Part shown: in pieces, positions 33,008 to 45,412 of the stretch
Numbering within the stretch: position 1 is the stretch's first letter
How the letters are laid out: the number at the start of each line of letters is the position of its first letter
NCBI RefSeq assembly: GCF_000003195.3
Contig: NC_012871.2
Span: 15,322,293-15,386,292, forward strand
Length of the DNA: 64,000 nucleotides
Direction of reading: 5' to 3'
Source of the DNA: Sorghum bicolor
Lineage: Eukaryota; Streptophyta; Magnoliopsida; Poales; Poaceae
The notes under the pieces: model-generated
Told to the model about the DNA's origin: nothing
The model's input: only the letters and a program-made list of their open reading frames with translations
Databases searched by the model: none
Program-made: the position numbers and the translations under genes

Positions 33008-33927
33008 AATACCCCCATACTTAGGTTTTTACTCGTCCTCGAGAAAAGGATGGTTAAGAAAAATATCTGGGGTTAAAATATTGTAAAGCATTTTCTGCAT
33101 ACCTACAGGGTGTTGTAAAAATTCACTGAGTACCGTAGTTAGGGAAATATATGGTTAAGAGTAGAGGTCCTTTCTTCTCAATCCTGTTACTTGGAGTTGT
33201 TTTTGTATATTTTTGAAAAGAAATTTAGCATACCTTTATCCTCATAGGTTCTCTCAAATCACTCATTTATCTTTTGCATATCTTACTGAGGCTGTTTTAA
33301 TTTGCAAAAATTCTCAAGCATACTTACCTTATATTTATTGTCTGATCAAAATGGGATTCAAGGAGAAGAATGCCATACTCTTAGATCAAAGACTTTGGAA
33401 ATTAAAAACTTGTCAACTCTTGCTGGCATATTGCTTATTACAGGGACCATGGGCTATCATTTTCTCTCTCTCTTTTTTTAAGTGGATACCGAGGTACCCC
33501 TAATTCTACTGCCGGACACTTGTCCATTTTTCTCTTGCGAGGTTATCGAGCACTTGCTCCTTTTTATTTCCTCGAAATATCCTTATTTTTGCATAGCCCA
33601 TGTCTCTAATACAATAATACTTCGAAAGAGTGAATCTTTCTGAATAAATGTCTTGATCTTAGGAGCATAATAAATCTCTCAACAAGGGTCTAACTCATTT
33701 TGAACAAACTCAATACAGAGTAGATAGCTTTTCTAATTATCATAATTAATATTTTTAGGTTTATCAGACATATAAAACACTGAGGATGGTAGCTAGAATT
33801 TTTGAATAAATTCTCCAAGCAACAATGATAAGAATAAGAAACTCATACTCTACCATCTCATATTCCACAATGACTTAAGTAACACAGGGTTTTAAAATGA
33901 TTTTTCAATAATCGCAAGTTTCAGGAA
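33008..33927 (-). other. Polypurine tract and 3' untranslated region of element A
   Basis: On the minus strand CTAAGTATGGGGGTATT precedes the LTR. The untranslated stretch contains a block at 33499-33580 (CCTAATTCTACTG, CGGACACTTGTCCATTTTT, CCTTTTTATTTCCTCG) that recurs in element B at 37327-37428. No envelope ORF is seen. Confidence 0.65.
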
Positions 33928-35395
33928 TTAACACAGAGTGGGATTAATCATGATTAGAAATATTTTAATCTTTTTAATTTTATCATGTCGGAGACAATAT
34001 TCTGCATAATCCAAGATATATATGTGTATGTGTAAAATAAAGTGTGCAGAGTATGTTACCTGAATTGTGAAGTGGTGTAGTCGAAGTGTGTTTGGCGTGT
34101 CGAGGGATCTCCCCCATACTTGTTTTCTGCTTTCTTCGTCGTTCTGAAGTGTGATAGCTCCGTGGGATGATGAATTAATTATCTTGAATGGTCGTTCCCA
34201 TTTACTCCGGAGCTTTCCATGCCCGAAAAGCTTCACCCTGGAATTAAAAAGTAATACCTTATCTTCGGGTGCGAACTCCTTCTTGATCCTCTTGTCATGC
34301 CACCTTTTAACTCTTTCTTTATAGATCTTCGAATTGTGATATGGTTTCTCTCGCCATTCTTCCAATTCTGATAGTTGCATTCTTCTATGATCTCCAGCGA
34401 CATCTAGGTCCATATTCCATCTCCTTATGGCCCAGTGTGCTTCGAACTCTAGTTCAACAGGTAGGTGGCAAGTCTTCCCGTACACCAATTGGTATGGAGA
34501 CATTCTAATTGGGGTCTTGTATGCTGTCCGGTATGCCCAGAGTGCATCGAATAACTTGTCTTTCCATGCCGTTCCCATCTCATTGACTGTTTTCTGTAGA
34601 ATATTCTTGATTTGTTTGTTGGAAGTCTCTGCTTGGCCACTTGTCTGAGGATGGTAAGGGGTAGCGACGTTGTGACGGATTCCATGTTTTGATAGATATT
34701 GCTTGAAGCATTTGTCGATGAAGTGTGCTCCTCCATCACTTATCACTACTCTAGGGACTCCAAATCTTGAAAATATAATTTCTTCAAACATCCTCTTTGA
34801 ACTGATGTTGTCGGCGTGTTTGCAAGGTAGTGCCTCTACCCACTTGGAGACGTAGTCAACTACCACCAAGATGTACTCGCACTTCTTTGATGGGGGAAAT
34901 GGACTCATGTAGTCTATTCCCCAGACATCAAAGAGCTCGATCTAAAGGTTGTTGGTGAGTGGCATAGCATCTCTTGTGTTTATGTTTCCGTGCCTTTGAC
35001 ATGGCCCACATCTTCTGATATATTGCTTCGTGTCTTCATACATTGTAGGCCAGTAGAATCCACACTGCCAGATCTTTGAATGTGTACGGAATGCTCCATA
35101 ATGACCTCCATATGGTGATGAATGACATCTGTCGATGATCTTCCATCCTTCCTCAGTGGTCACACACCTCCTGAGTAAGCCATCAGAGCACACTCGGAAG
35201 AGGTATGGCTCATCCCATATATGTGAACGACTCTCTTGAATAAGCTTCTTCTTGTTTGCTCCTGGTGGTACATACTCTGAAACCATAAAATTAACAATAT
35301 CTGCATACCAGGGGTCAGACCTGTTAATCCCGTAGAGCATGTCGTCCCGGAGTGAATCATTGATGGGGGTTTCCTGTGGACTCTTTGTTGGGTAT
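33928..35395 (-). pseudogene. Element A integrase (one internal stop)
   Basis: The N-terminal zinc finger is in 35395-34942 (H and H in CHSSPYGGHYG, C and C in RRCGPCQRH). One in-frame stop at 34942-34944 separates it from the core (34908-33928). The core shows VVVDYVSKW (D18), [10 protein letters not shown] (D58) and [10 protein letters not shown] (E94), a DD35E spacing counted from MSPFPP. The GPY-like C-terminal domain follows (KWERPFKI). The reading frame runs up to the insertion point of element B and carries on from RNase H on the other side of B. Confidence 0.92.
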
Positions 35396-36590
35396 TTTAA
35401 ACGCAAATAGAAAAATCCGCAAGCGCACGGATACCGATGTAGCTTTCACCCGAGAGTATTCCAGAGTATCGATTTTCCACAGGGAACGTGAGTGTACTAA
35501 TTAAGATCCAAGATCGCCCAAGGATAACTATATAATTATTTTTGGTAGGAAGAGAGGAAGTTTCCTGAGAGTTCTCTAGTTGATCTAAGAATCAAGAATT
35601 ACTTCAAGATTATCTATATCGGGACATCAGAGCACTAACCACAGAAAGAGATGAGAAGGGGGCTAGGAAGGTCTGACTACGGTCCTACAAACACCGACCC
35701 GAACGTGGTGGAATACGTTGACCGTTAGGGCTGTCACTACCCTAGGGCTACCACAACAATCCGTAGGATTGGGTGCAATTCCAGGTAATCGCAAGACTAA
35801 ACACCACATCTAATTGAATGTAAATAAAAGTAATTAAAGAACTCAGGAATTATGAATTGAAGAACCTGGAGAACGATGAAGAACGAACCAGATGCTGCAA
35901 AAGTATAATGTTGAGGAAGATCCGACAGATTCGGCTCCTCCTCCGCTCTCCTCTTCTCTCTCCCTATTTTCTTGATTACAACTAGAACTAACTAGAACTA
36001 GAACTAGATGAACTAGAACTAGATGAACTAGAACTAGATCTAGATGAACTAGAGGTAGAACTAGAAGAACTAGAGGGATCCTCTCTACTTGGATGAAGAA
36101 TTGAAACCCTAGCTTTGATTCTGTAGAAGAGGTATGATCTCCAGGGGCCAGGGGGGTCTGGTTTTATTGTCCCTTCAAGTGAATCTGGGCCGTCGGATCA
36201 AACCGACATTGATCGTGTGGTTTTCCTTGAAGTATTAGGTCGGTGGAGTATGATCCTCGAACTTCACCCTGATTGGTGGAAAGAGGTGGGCGGGCGCCCT
36301 CAGGACTAGGGCGGGCGCCCTGTCCCTGAGGTCTCTCGGCTTCCGCTTCGGTCCCGTGGCTTCTGGAGTCTTCTAGATGATAGAAAATTGCGCGGCACGT
36401 TAATATCTCTATGTAAACCCGACGTGTGGGCCTTTCTTCCATATTTCCTGATAACCCTCTGCAGAAATAGACAAACACCAAAACTTGTGGAATTCTGTCA
36501 GATAAAACCCTAAGTCTAGGTGTTGGTTGCATTTGGATCCTTTTCTATGATTAGTTGATGGTTAAATGTGAGCATTAAGGACCGTCAACA
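35396..36590 (-). repeat. 3' LTR of element B
   Basis: It is 1195 bp long. Compared with the other LTR it lacks about 72 bp near 35812 and a short piece of the AACTAGAACTAG microsatellite (around 35973-36075). The twin GGGCGGGCGCCCT motif lies at about 36290-36322. Confidence 0.92.
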
Positions 36591-36612
36591 AGCTCCCCCA
36601 AGCTTAACCTTT
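36591..36612 (-). other. Polypurine tract of element B
   Basis: The complement of AGCTCCCCCAAGCTTAACC, that is GCTTGGGGGAGCT, touches the 3' LTR. Similar GGGGGAG tracts recur inside B at about 38248 and 40961. Confidence 0.75.
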
Positions 36613-38967
36613 GCTCGTCCCTGAGCAAAGATGAACTCAAGAGTTTCTGCAGTGATTTCATAACTTAAAGATACACATGCGTTTAAACAAGATCTCATCT
36701 CTGGTTAGAGTAAACTGTTAAGACTTAAAACTTACTCATTTACCTTTCACCATGGGACTTGTAACCGTCACTTCTGTCTTGAGTAGTTAAAAGATAGAAC
36801 AGTCTAGTCAAGCGCCATGTCTCTTGTTCTTCGATTAACTATAGCTCTAGAGTTTTTGCAGATTTTCAAATAAAACTCAGAGATTCCTTGTATGACTCTC
36901 TCTAGTCTCTCATTTGTGGTATTTCTGGATCCTTACCAAGGCAGTAATGGTATATGCCTTCTCTCAAAGTATGTGGTATTTGTGGTATAAGGCATAGTGA
37001 CATTGCCTTCTCTCTCACCCTACTCTAGTAAGGCTTTTGATATCTGGAGCTCATAGGTGGGAGACAGCTAATACATACTTACAAGACATTTATTGCATAG
37101 TCAAACCATGGATCCAGAAGAACAAGTCAATAAGTCAAATCAAGATGTGCATGTGTGGCGAATGAATGTGTATGGTAATGATGGTGATAACAATGGTGAA
37201 AGTCTAATTCTACTTATGCTCTTTTGAGGGGATACATACCTTTCTTGCTCTTTAGAAACTTTTTGAGGAGAATGAGATGCTCTATATTTTCTTTTTTTTC
37301 TTTTCTCTCAGGTGGGTATCTTGTACTCCTAATTCTACTGTCGGACACTTGTCCATTTTTACCTCTCGTCTCACTTTTTTTCTTTTCTTTCGAGGTTCCG
37401 GGCACTTGCCCCTTTTTATTTCCTCGCATCTTCTCTTTTTTTTTCTCTTTTTTTTAGAGCACTCATCTCCAGAAATAATATAGCAAGTGGTAGTAACAAG
37501 ATAACTTGAGCATTTATTTCACAGGGGAAAAACAGAAATATTTTTGGCTACTCTTTCCCGGATTAGGAGTAGAATATTTTTGGGTGGTTCTGAAGATGGA
37601 AATGGATATATGTGGATGGTACTTCCGGAGTAGAAGTAGCATGTGTGAGTGAACGTGCAAGTGAATCTTGATGTAACCACATGACAAGCTCCTAAGGGTC
37701 TACACAGCTTGACCACACTCAATGCTCATAAGCAGTAAAAAGTAAATGTGTGGCTCAAAGTCTAGCAAGCATGTATATATGGTTGTGGTAGGAATTTAAA
37801 CTCTCATCATACAGGAACTCATCATGCAGCATTTTAAAGATTTTCAAAGATAAAATTCTCCAGAATTCTAGCATATCTAGGAACAGATAAACAGTAGCTA
37901 AACCTTCCCATATCATATCCGTTAACGACTTAGACTTCAGATCAAGTACTCTTCCCACAAGTTCAGGTTTAGAGCAAATCTTAAATAATACCAGTCATGC
38001 CTAAACTTGAGAAAGATTTCAATTTAAGAACTAGTCATAGCAGAGCAACTATTCATCATTTCCATGTGAGAGATTATCATGAGGGTTCATAGCAAACTTT
38101 ATTTATTTATTTATTTAGCAAACTAAGCAAAGATATATATAAGCACAAAATCTTTATTTGGGTTTTTATGATTATGCATATTTTTATTATTTGAGTAAAG
38201 TATAAATGTGAGTAGAACACTTAGCTGGATAAATGGGGTTGCTCTCCCCCAAGCTGGATTTTGACGCAATTTCTTCTGATGTAGCTAGCAGGTGGCGGAG
38301 GTGTTTTTTAATGTCGGCAGCATCCTGACAGCGGTTAGGATGTCCTCCGTCTTCTAGTCTTCTTTGATCCTTGAATTCTGTGGAGCTCAAATAGACAACA
38401 AAGCTTTGTGGAACTAGTTAAGTGTTAGCATAAATATCTAGCCTTTATCATGTTGAGCCTCCTCAATAAATATTACACTCTTTAGTAGGATCATAAATTT
38501 ATTTTTATAATTTTATTTTTATAGGATAAGAATATATTTATTTCATTTTTACGCCACCACAGTGAATGTACTTATGGGTTTTATGCCATGAGCATACTCA
38601 CATGGGGCTTACTATTTTTAACATTTTTATTTTCTTTTTAAGATGATATAAACCTGATTAACTAAGCAAACTATTTTAAATAATTGAAAGGAAAAAGATA
38701 ACTACCAAGTTTACCTCTTGGCAAGGAGTTCGGTGTTTTTAAGTCCTCCGAACGGGACCCTCCGTTTTCTCAGTCGTCCTGGGATTCGCTAGATGGCGTA
38801 GTCGGTGGTTCCGGCGGCGCCTGCTCTTCATGTACGACTATCTTCTCTATACACACCTGACTCGGTACTATGGTCTCCTCAGGATAGTTCTGTTCAAGTT
38901 GTATGTCTTCAGACCTTATCACTTCTCCTTCATAGTCTACCCATCCGTCCTTGATGATCTGCCTTCT

Positions 38968-39362
38968 CTAGTTGCGGTTGCGTCCTCTTCTTCTTGCCCT
39001 GACCTGCTTAGAGTCTTCAACTATATAGTTAGGGTCAGTAAAATAGCAGCGTACCTTCTCACAGGGGAAGTGCATGTGGACTTCTCCGGTTCCAATATAG
39101 ATGATTGCTTTAACAGTGCTGAGGAACGGTCTTCCAAGGATGATGGGTGGATCGTACTTGTCTTCTCCCATGTCAATAACCTTAAAATCATCTGGAGCTG
39201 AATGTATGTTGGTTGTAGGGACATGGTTCCATGCAGGAGCTGATAAGTGACTGCGGCCATTATGTTGACGTTAGATCCGGTGTTGTAGAGTGTCTTCTGA
39301 AAAGAATATCCGTTTATTGTGCACTCGATGCTTGGAACACCAGGGTCATCCTTCTTGATCAA
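38968..39362 (-). pseudogene. Element B protease-like fragment 1
   Basis: On the minus strand the pieces PSIECTINGYSFQKTLYNTG and ILGRPFLSTVKAIIYIGTGE belong to the retropepsin domain of gypsy gag-pol. The active site reads N-T-G instead of D-T-G. The two parts lie in overlapping frames, so the domain is frameshifted. It would not be active. Confidence 0.75.
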
Positions 39363-39474
39363 GAAAGGCGACTTGAGTTGACGATCTTGACCTCCTTAAG
39401 CTGCAGTTACCATCTTAGCTAACTCAGTCCACAATTGCTTGTTCCTATTCCTCCTGTTGGTCCTTTCCTTGGTT

Positions 39475-39720
39475 CATGTCAGGATTGCTCTGAGATTTGT
39501 GTAGTTTTGTTCTTGAAGGAAAACGTCTCCTTTGTCCCCTTGATGTAGAAACTGATCTTGGCAGCACTAGCGTGGATGACTGCTCCCGAGGTGTTCAGGA
39601 ATGGCCTCCCTAGAATGATGGGTGCCCTCTCATCAGTACCAGTCTCTATCACCACGAAGTCTGCTGGGGCGTAGAAGGTACCAACTCAGACGCAAAGGTT
39701 CTTCAATATTCCTTTTGGGA
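39475..39720 (-). pseudogene. Element B protease-like fragment 2
   Basis: Upstream on the same strand a second, shorter copy has APIILGRPFLNTSGAVIHAS and then a KGTKETFSFKNK tail; it covers only the C-terminal half of the domain and contains a stop. It differs in sequence from fragment 1, so it is more likely from another element than a recent duplication. Confidence 0.65.
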
Positions 39721-41591
39721 AACTTAGTGTCTGATCTGCAGGCATGCCGATGGAGATCGGGATGACGGTGCGTGCTGGATTGCCTCTCTTGACCGGCAGA
39801 AGGTCAGTAATTACTTCCACAATGAGGTTACTCCAGTAGTTACGTCCTCAAGCATCTCAGGGCAGTGATTGCCTGAGTGTCCAGTATCTCCAGTGTGTTT
39901 GTGCTCATAGATGTAGGTTCTTCACTTGATGGAGTCTGGGAGTTGTAAAACTCCGTCATATTTTGCTCAAAGTGTACCTGCTCATAGAGACAAGGCAGAG
40001 ATCAAGTGCATGGGCCCTGTTGGTGGAAAACACCAACAGAACCAAAAGTGTATTTGTTCTTCTCTAACCTTAAGCATAGTGAGCAAGACAAAGTTGATGG
40101 ATAATAAGATCATGAGTATAACATTTAAAACATTTGTCAGATCAAATCGCTCAACCTAATGGAAAGATAATCTATCTATATTTATGTTGTTTTTTTATAA
40201 AATATATCTTCCAAAGATTGAGTGTGCAACATTTTAGTTCATAAGATTAGGAGTGTGGGATCACAAAGGTGGAAGGACTAAACATGTTGAATCTATTGGG
40301 TTGGTTAATCTAGAGTTGTAAATCATACATGTTTGTCTCTTTATTCATGTGAACGCTAGAACCAAGGAGAAACTTATAAAAGTGATAGTCAAGTACCTTA
40401 AGATATTACCTTACTTGAAGAGTGATGGTATAGTATCACCTTGTGGAAGCTTTCCTCTCTTAGCGGTTGTGCATCGTGTTTGTGGCACCCTCCATGGATC
40501 ATCTCTTGTGAGCTATGCCTTCCTTGTGTAAATTGTTAAACTTCATGTGCCTCTCTCTTTGTCTCCAATGTGAGTTTGTCTCAGGACTTCCCAGGTCGAT
40601 ATTGAAAGTTTTCCTGCAGGGGTTAGTCCAACAAAATATCTAATATCTACTATAGCATACTATCGGCTCATGCTTAATTTAGGAGGGCATTTTAACCTAA
40701 GCATCATGCTTAATTTAAACTCCCTTGGAAGTAAGATCATCAGCCCTAAACTAAGCACCATGCTTAATTAAGAGATAAAAGAAACTACTCCAAACCTAGA
40801 CATATACTAAAGCAAATAAAGGTAGCATGAGAGCATTTATAGAGTTCTACTCAAGTGGAGATGAAGTAGTGTGATTAGTATTTAACAAATTGAGCATGTC
40901 TCATAGGTAGGGACAACCAACATAGCAACATGGCAAAGGATGTTTTTATGTAAAGTACTCCCCCAAGCTTGAATTTTGCAAAATTCAAGTTTGGATGAAT
41001 TTAATTCAATGTTGTATGATGATTGGTTGGACATACCTTGTGCTTGTCATTCATCCGATCTTCTTGCTCCAATCCTAGAAAGGTTAGTGACAAGAATACC
41101 CGAAGGAATATTTTTACAATTATCCTTAAATGCTCAATACACAAGGTAATGTTGCAAATAATTAAAAGCTCATGTTATGATCTAATTAGTGCATATTTTA
41201 GGACACTAAGCTTGTCCTTGGGAAACCATCAATTTATGTCAGTGAAGTGGTTTCCCCTCCAACGCTGACCTATATCAAGATCAACTCAACGAGATCTGCA
41301 AAATTTATTATAAACATATGCATCGACAACCGCCCTTTTAAAGTTTTTATAAATAGAAAGGATGAGGGGGTTGGAGATCTCAAATGTGGTGATGTTAGAA
41401 AAACCAATGGATTGGGAAGATGTTGCATATGAGCATGGAGTAAATGAAGTGGCTATGAAATAAATTCCATGCTCATTAATGCTTAGAGTGAAATCCATGT
41501 GGTATGGTGAAAATGACAAGGTGAGTGTGGTAAAAAAAGGAAAAGAAAAAGGATACACGGATGACTTGGTTCGAAACTAGCACAGCTATCG

Positions 41592-41610
41592 TTCCCCGGC
41601 AACGGCGCCA
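41592..41610 (-). other. Primer-binding site of element B (tRNA-Asp)
   Basis: The minus strand reads TGGCGCCGTTGCCGGGGAA, the known complement of the plant tRNA-Asp 3' end, seven bases from the LTR start at 41618. Confidence 0.9.
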
Positions 41611-41617
41611 GAAAGCT

Positions 41618-42897
41618 TGTTGGGTATTTTAAACGCAAACAGAAAAATCCGCAAGCGCACGGATACCGATGTAGCTTTCACCCGGGAGTATTCCAGAGTA
41701 TCGATTTTCCACAGGGAACGTGAGTGTACTAATTAAGATCCAAGATCGCCCAAGGATAACTATATAATTATTTTTGGTAGGAAGAGAGGAAGTTTCCTGA
41801 GAGTTCTCTAGTTGATCTAAGAATCAAGAATTACTTCAAGATTATCTATATCGGGACATCAGAGCACTAACCACAGAAAGAGATGAGAAGGGGGCTAGAA
41901 AGGTCTGACTACGGTCCTACAAACACCGACCCGAACGTGGTGGAATACGTCGACCGTTAGGGCTGTCACTACCCTAGGGCTACCACAACAATCCGTAGGA
42001 TTGGGTGCAATTCCAGGTAATCGCAAGACTAAACACCACGTCTAATCTATTAATTACTACTCTAGCGTTATAAAGACTAGAGCACTTGATGCAAGCGGGA
42101 ATCCAATAAATAACTTGAATGTAAATAAAAGTAATTAAAGAACTCAGGAATTATGAATTGAAGAACCTGGAGAACGATGAAGAACGAACCAGATGCTGCA
42201 AAAGTATAATGTTGAGGAAGATCCGATAGATCCGGCTCCTCCTCCGCTCTCCTCTTCTCTCTCCCTATTTTCTTGATTACAACTAGAACTAACTAGAACT
42301 AGAACTAGAGGAACTAGAACTAGAACTAGATGAACTAGAACTAGATCTAGATGAACTAGAGGTAGAACTAGAAGAACTAGAGGGATCCTCTCTACTTGGA
42401 TGAAGAATTGAAACCCTAGCTTTGATTCTGTAGAAGAGGTATGATCTCCAGGGGCCAGGGGGGTCTGGTTTTATAGTCCCTTCAAGTGAATCTGGGCCGT
42501 CGGATCAAACCGACATTGATCGTGTGGTTTTCCTTGAAGTATTAGGTCGGTGGAGTATGATCCTCGAACTTCACCCTGATTGGTGGAAAGAGGTGGGCGG
42601 GCGCCCTCAGGACTAGGGCGGGCGCCCTGTCCCTGAGGCCTCTCGGCTTCCGCTTCGGTCCCGTGGCTTCTGGAGTCTTCTAGATGATAGAAAATTGCGC
42701 GGTACGTTAATATCTCTATGTAAACCCGACGTGTGGGCCTTTCTTCCATATTTCCTGATAACCCCCTGCAGAAATAGACAAACACCAAAACTTGTGGAAT
42801 TCTGTCAGATAAAACCCTAAGTCTAGGTGTTGGTTGCATTTGGATCCTTTTCTATGATTAGTTGATGGTTAAATGTGAGCATTAAGGACCGTCAACA
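41618..42897 (-). repeat. 5' LTR of element B
   Basis: It is 1280 bp long and ends ACCGTCAACA before the CTCTT duplication. It keeps the 72 bp lost from the other LTR. It shares the GGGCGGGCGCCCT pair at about 42597-42629 with the LTRs of A. Confidence 0.92.
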
Positions 42898-42902
42898 CTC
42901 TT

Positions 42903-44144
42903 AAAATACATTCTAGACAAGTGATCAGCAACAGAATTTTCTAGTCCCTTTTTATCTTTTATTTCTAAGTCAAATTCTTGAAGTAATAAGATCCATCTAA
43001 TCAGGCGAGGTTTAGCATCTTTTTTAGTGAGCAAATATTTTAGTGCAGCATGATCAGTGTAAACAATTATTTTAGCTCCAACTAAATAAGATCTAAATTT
43101 ATCAATGGAAAAGACAACAGCCAGAAGCTCTTTTTCAGTGGTTGCATAATGAAGTTGAGCTCCTATCAAAGTTTTACTCGCATAAGCAATTGCATGATGC
43201 TTCTTATTTTTAGTTTGTCCCAAAACTGCCCCCACAGCATAATCACTAGCATCACACATAATTTCAAAAGGTAACGACCAATCAGGGGGTTGAATTATTG
43301 GTGCAGAGATGAGTGCTTTCTTTAATAAATTAAAAGATGTTAGACATGCATCATCAAATTCGAAAGGAGCATCCTTGGCTAGCAAAAGAGTAAGTGGTCT
43401 AGCAATGAATGAAAAATCTTTTATGAATCTACGATAAAAACCAGCATGGCCAAGAAAGCTTAGAATTCCTTTTATATTCACATGTGGAGGTAGTTGTTCA
43501 ATTACTTCAATTTTAGCTTTGTCTACCTCAATACCTCTTTCAGACACTAGGTGTCCCAGCACTATTCCTTCCCTAACCATAAAATGACATTTTTCCCAAT
43601 TAAGGACTAAGTGCTTTTCTTCACATCTTTGCAAAACCTTGTCTAAGTTTTCAAGACAACTATCAAAAGTTTTTCCATAAACAGAGAAATCATCCATGAA
43701 AACTTCCATAATCTCTTCAATCATATCCGAAAATATAGAAATCATGCATCTTTGAAAAGAAGCTGGTGCATTACATAACCCAAAAGACATTCTACGGTAA
43801 GCATAAGTTCTGTATGGGCATGTAGAAGTGGTTTTGCTTTGATCATCAGGATGGATCGGGATCTGGTGATACCCTGAATATCCATCTAAGAAACAAAAGA
43901 ACGAATGGTTCACTAATCGCTCTAGCATTTCATCTATGAAAGGCAAAGGAAAATGATCCTTTCTCGTGGCTTTGTTTAGTTTTCTATAGTCTATGCACAT
44001 CCGCCACCCTGTGACGGTGCGTTGCGGAATTAGCTCGTTCTTTTCATTCATAACGACAGTCATGCCCCTCTTTTTAGGCACAACTTGAACTGGGCTCACC
44101 CACTCACTGGGCGGCACAGTATATACAATCCCTACATGCAGCAA
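42903..44144 (-). pseudogene. Element A reverse transcriptase and RNase H
   Basis: There is an open frame of about 414 codons on the minus strand. RT shows [11 protein letters not shown] (residues 15-25), [14 protein letters not shown] (47-60), [12 protein letters not shown] (84-95), [12 protein letters not shown] (120-131) and the catalytic FMDD (149-152). RNase H has [13 protein letters not shown] (D298), [11 protein letters not shown] (E339) and VYTDHAAL (D364), and ends in VADHLSRM. The frame is uninterrupted until element B cuts it at 42897; the rest of pol lies beyond B. Upstream a one-base frameshift near 44147 separates it from the linker. Confidence 0.93.
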
Positions 44145-44146
44145 CT

Positions 44147-44614
44147 TTATAACTTCCTTTTCACTACCTCTCTCATTGTGTTGTTAAGTCTACGTTGGGG
44201 TTCTCGAGAAGGTGAAACAAAAGGATCTATTGGAATACGATGGGTACAAATTATAGGACTTATTCTTGTAAGATCTTGAAGTGAGTAGCCGAAAACTGAG
44301 TGATGTTTCTCAAGAATGGTCATTAATCGTAGAGTTTGCTCCTGAGTGAGTTTATCGCTGATGATCACAGGAAACTCTGGATTATTGTTTAGGAAAGCAT
44401 AGATAAGATCGGGTGGTAAAGTTTTAAGCTCTATGGGAGGTCTAGGTGTTTCTGCAAACTCGTCTAAGGGTTCAGGTTCAGAAGGTTCGGCTTCTTCTTC
44501 TATGAAGAAAGGAGCTTCGTCTTCTAAGTCTGATTCATCTAAAAGCTCTAGAGATGCAACCTTTACCTCCTCCATAGGATGAGGCAAAAGATATGACTCG
44601 GCCTTATTATTCAA
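44147..44614 (-). pseudogene. Element A linker between protease and RT
   Basis: An acidic, proline-rich region (EAEPSEPEPLDEF) is followed by the conserved start of the RT fold (PEFPVIISDKLT, LEKHHSVFGYSL, THRIPID). The frame ends in a stop at 44147-44149 caused by a missing base in an A/G run. A second in-frame stop lies at 44708. Confidence 0.85.
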
Positions 44615-44649
44615 GGAGTGTGAAATTGTTATTGGAAATTTAAAGGTTT

Positions 44650-45376
44650 TTCCAAAAGAAATGTGTAGCTTTCCAGTATGACCTTCATAAAGGAGTCTTC
44701 TAAAAGGTTATCCTATCAACAGGTCGAAGTCCCATGTATCAAAGATATAGAAGTTCAAATGAACCATGGAGCCTTCTACAGTAAGAGGTAGGACATTTAT
44801 AATTCCAAGACTAGGGACTAATCGTCCCGAAGATTCCTTTATGACCTTTGTTGTGGGGGTTAAGACAAGATTTTTAAATAATTTAAGTGCAAAGGATTCA
44901 GACATTATGTTGATCCCCACAACAGGATTATAGAGAGCATCAAATCGATCAGAATTATAAGCACAACGTATAGTTATAGAGGGTGTGTCCAAACGGATCA
45001 CATCAGAGGAAAGCTCTGATTCCTCCAACCATTCGCTACTCATGATTGAGAAAAGCTCTCTCAATTGATATTCACTTGGTAAACAAATGTTAAACTGGCC
45101 ATTTTGGGGTCTGTTAATAGAATGGTAGTTTGAAATGTTTCCAAAATCGGCAAAAAGATCGGATTCTATATCCAGCATGAAGTCAGGTGGTGGAATTTCT
45201 TCCTTTTGTGGCTTAGAACTTGGGATAGCTAAAGTAGATGGAGAATTTGGCAGAGTGTCTACTTCGGCTTGGTGGGTTTCATCATGAAGGGTATGATCCA
45301 TCTCAGCTTCTAGGATTCTATCTAGGATCACTCTAGCATCATCAGTAGGGATGCGAAAGAAAGAACCTCTAGACAT
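44650..45376 (-). pseudogene. Element A protease region
   Basis: An acidic linker leads to a domain with RFDALYNPVVGINIMSESFA, SSGRLVPSLGIINVLPL and FYIFDTWDFDLLIG. The order of segments matches a gypsy retropepsin (flap, then the DFDLLIG/ILGRPF-like end), but the D-T-G active-site triplet is replaced by N-P-V. Stops at 44708 and between this frame and gag are in frame, so the rest of the reading is continuous. Whether this domain was ever catalytic is open. Confidence 0.7.
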
Positions 45377-45412
45377 TGTATGTAGAATTTGTTTATGATC
45401 TTTCTGAAGACC

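Larger units (their letters stand above)
36613..41591 (-). other. Interior of non-autonomous element B
   Basis: Apart from the two protease fragments the sequence is non-coding, with T-rich stretches (37280-37460). It includes the untranslated block shared with element A (37327-37428), an 8 bp hairpin TGTTGGTGGAAAACACCAACA (40019-40039) and repeated polypurine tracts. The open frames on the plus strand here are incidental. Confidence 0.65.
35396..42897 (-). mobile_element. Element B: non-autonomous gypsy element inserted in pol of A
   Basis: LTRs at 35396-36590 and 41618-42897 begin TGTTGGGTATTTT and end GACCGTCAACA. Perfect CTCTT duplications flank it (35391-35395 and 42898-42902). The primer site is a perfect tRNA-Asp type. 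The 5 kb interior has no gag, RT or integrase, only two protease-like fragments. The LTRs differ by few substitutions plus small deletions, so this is the youngest insertion of the nest. Confidence 0.93.

Noticed and set aside
38830..39201. Plus-strand open frame of 123 codons in element B
   Set aside because: It is the complement of the protease fragment on the minus strand.
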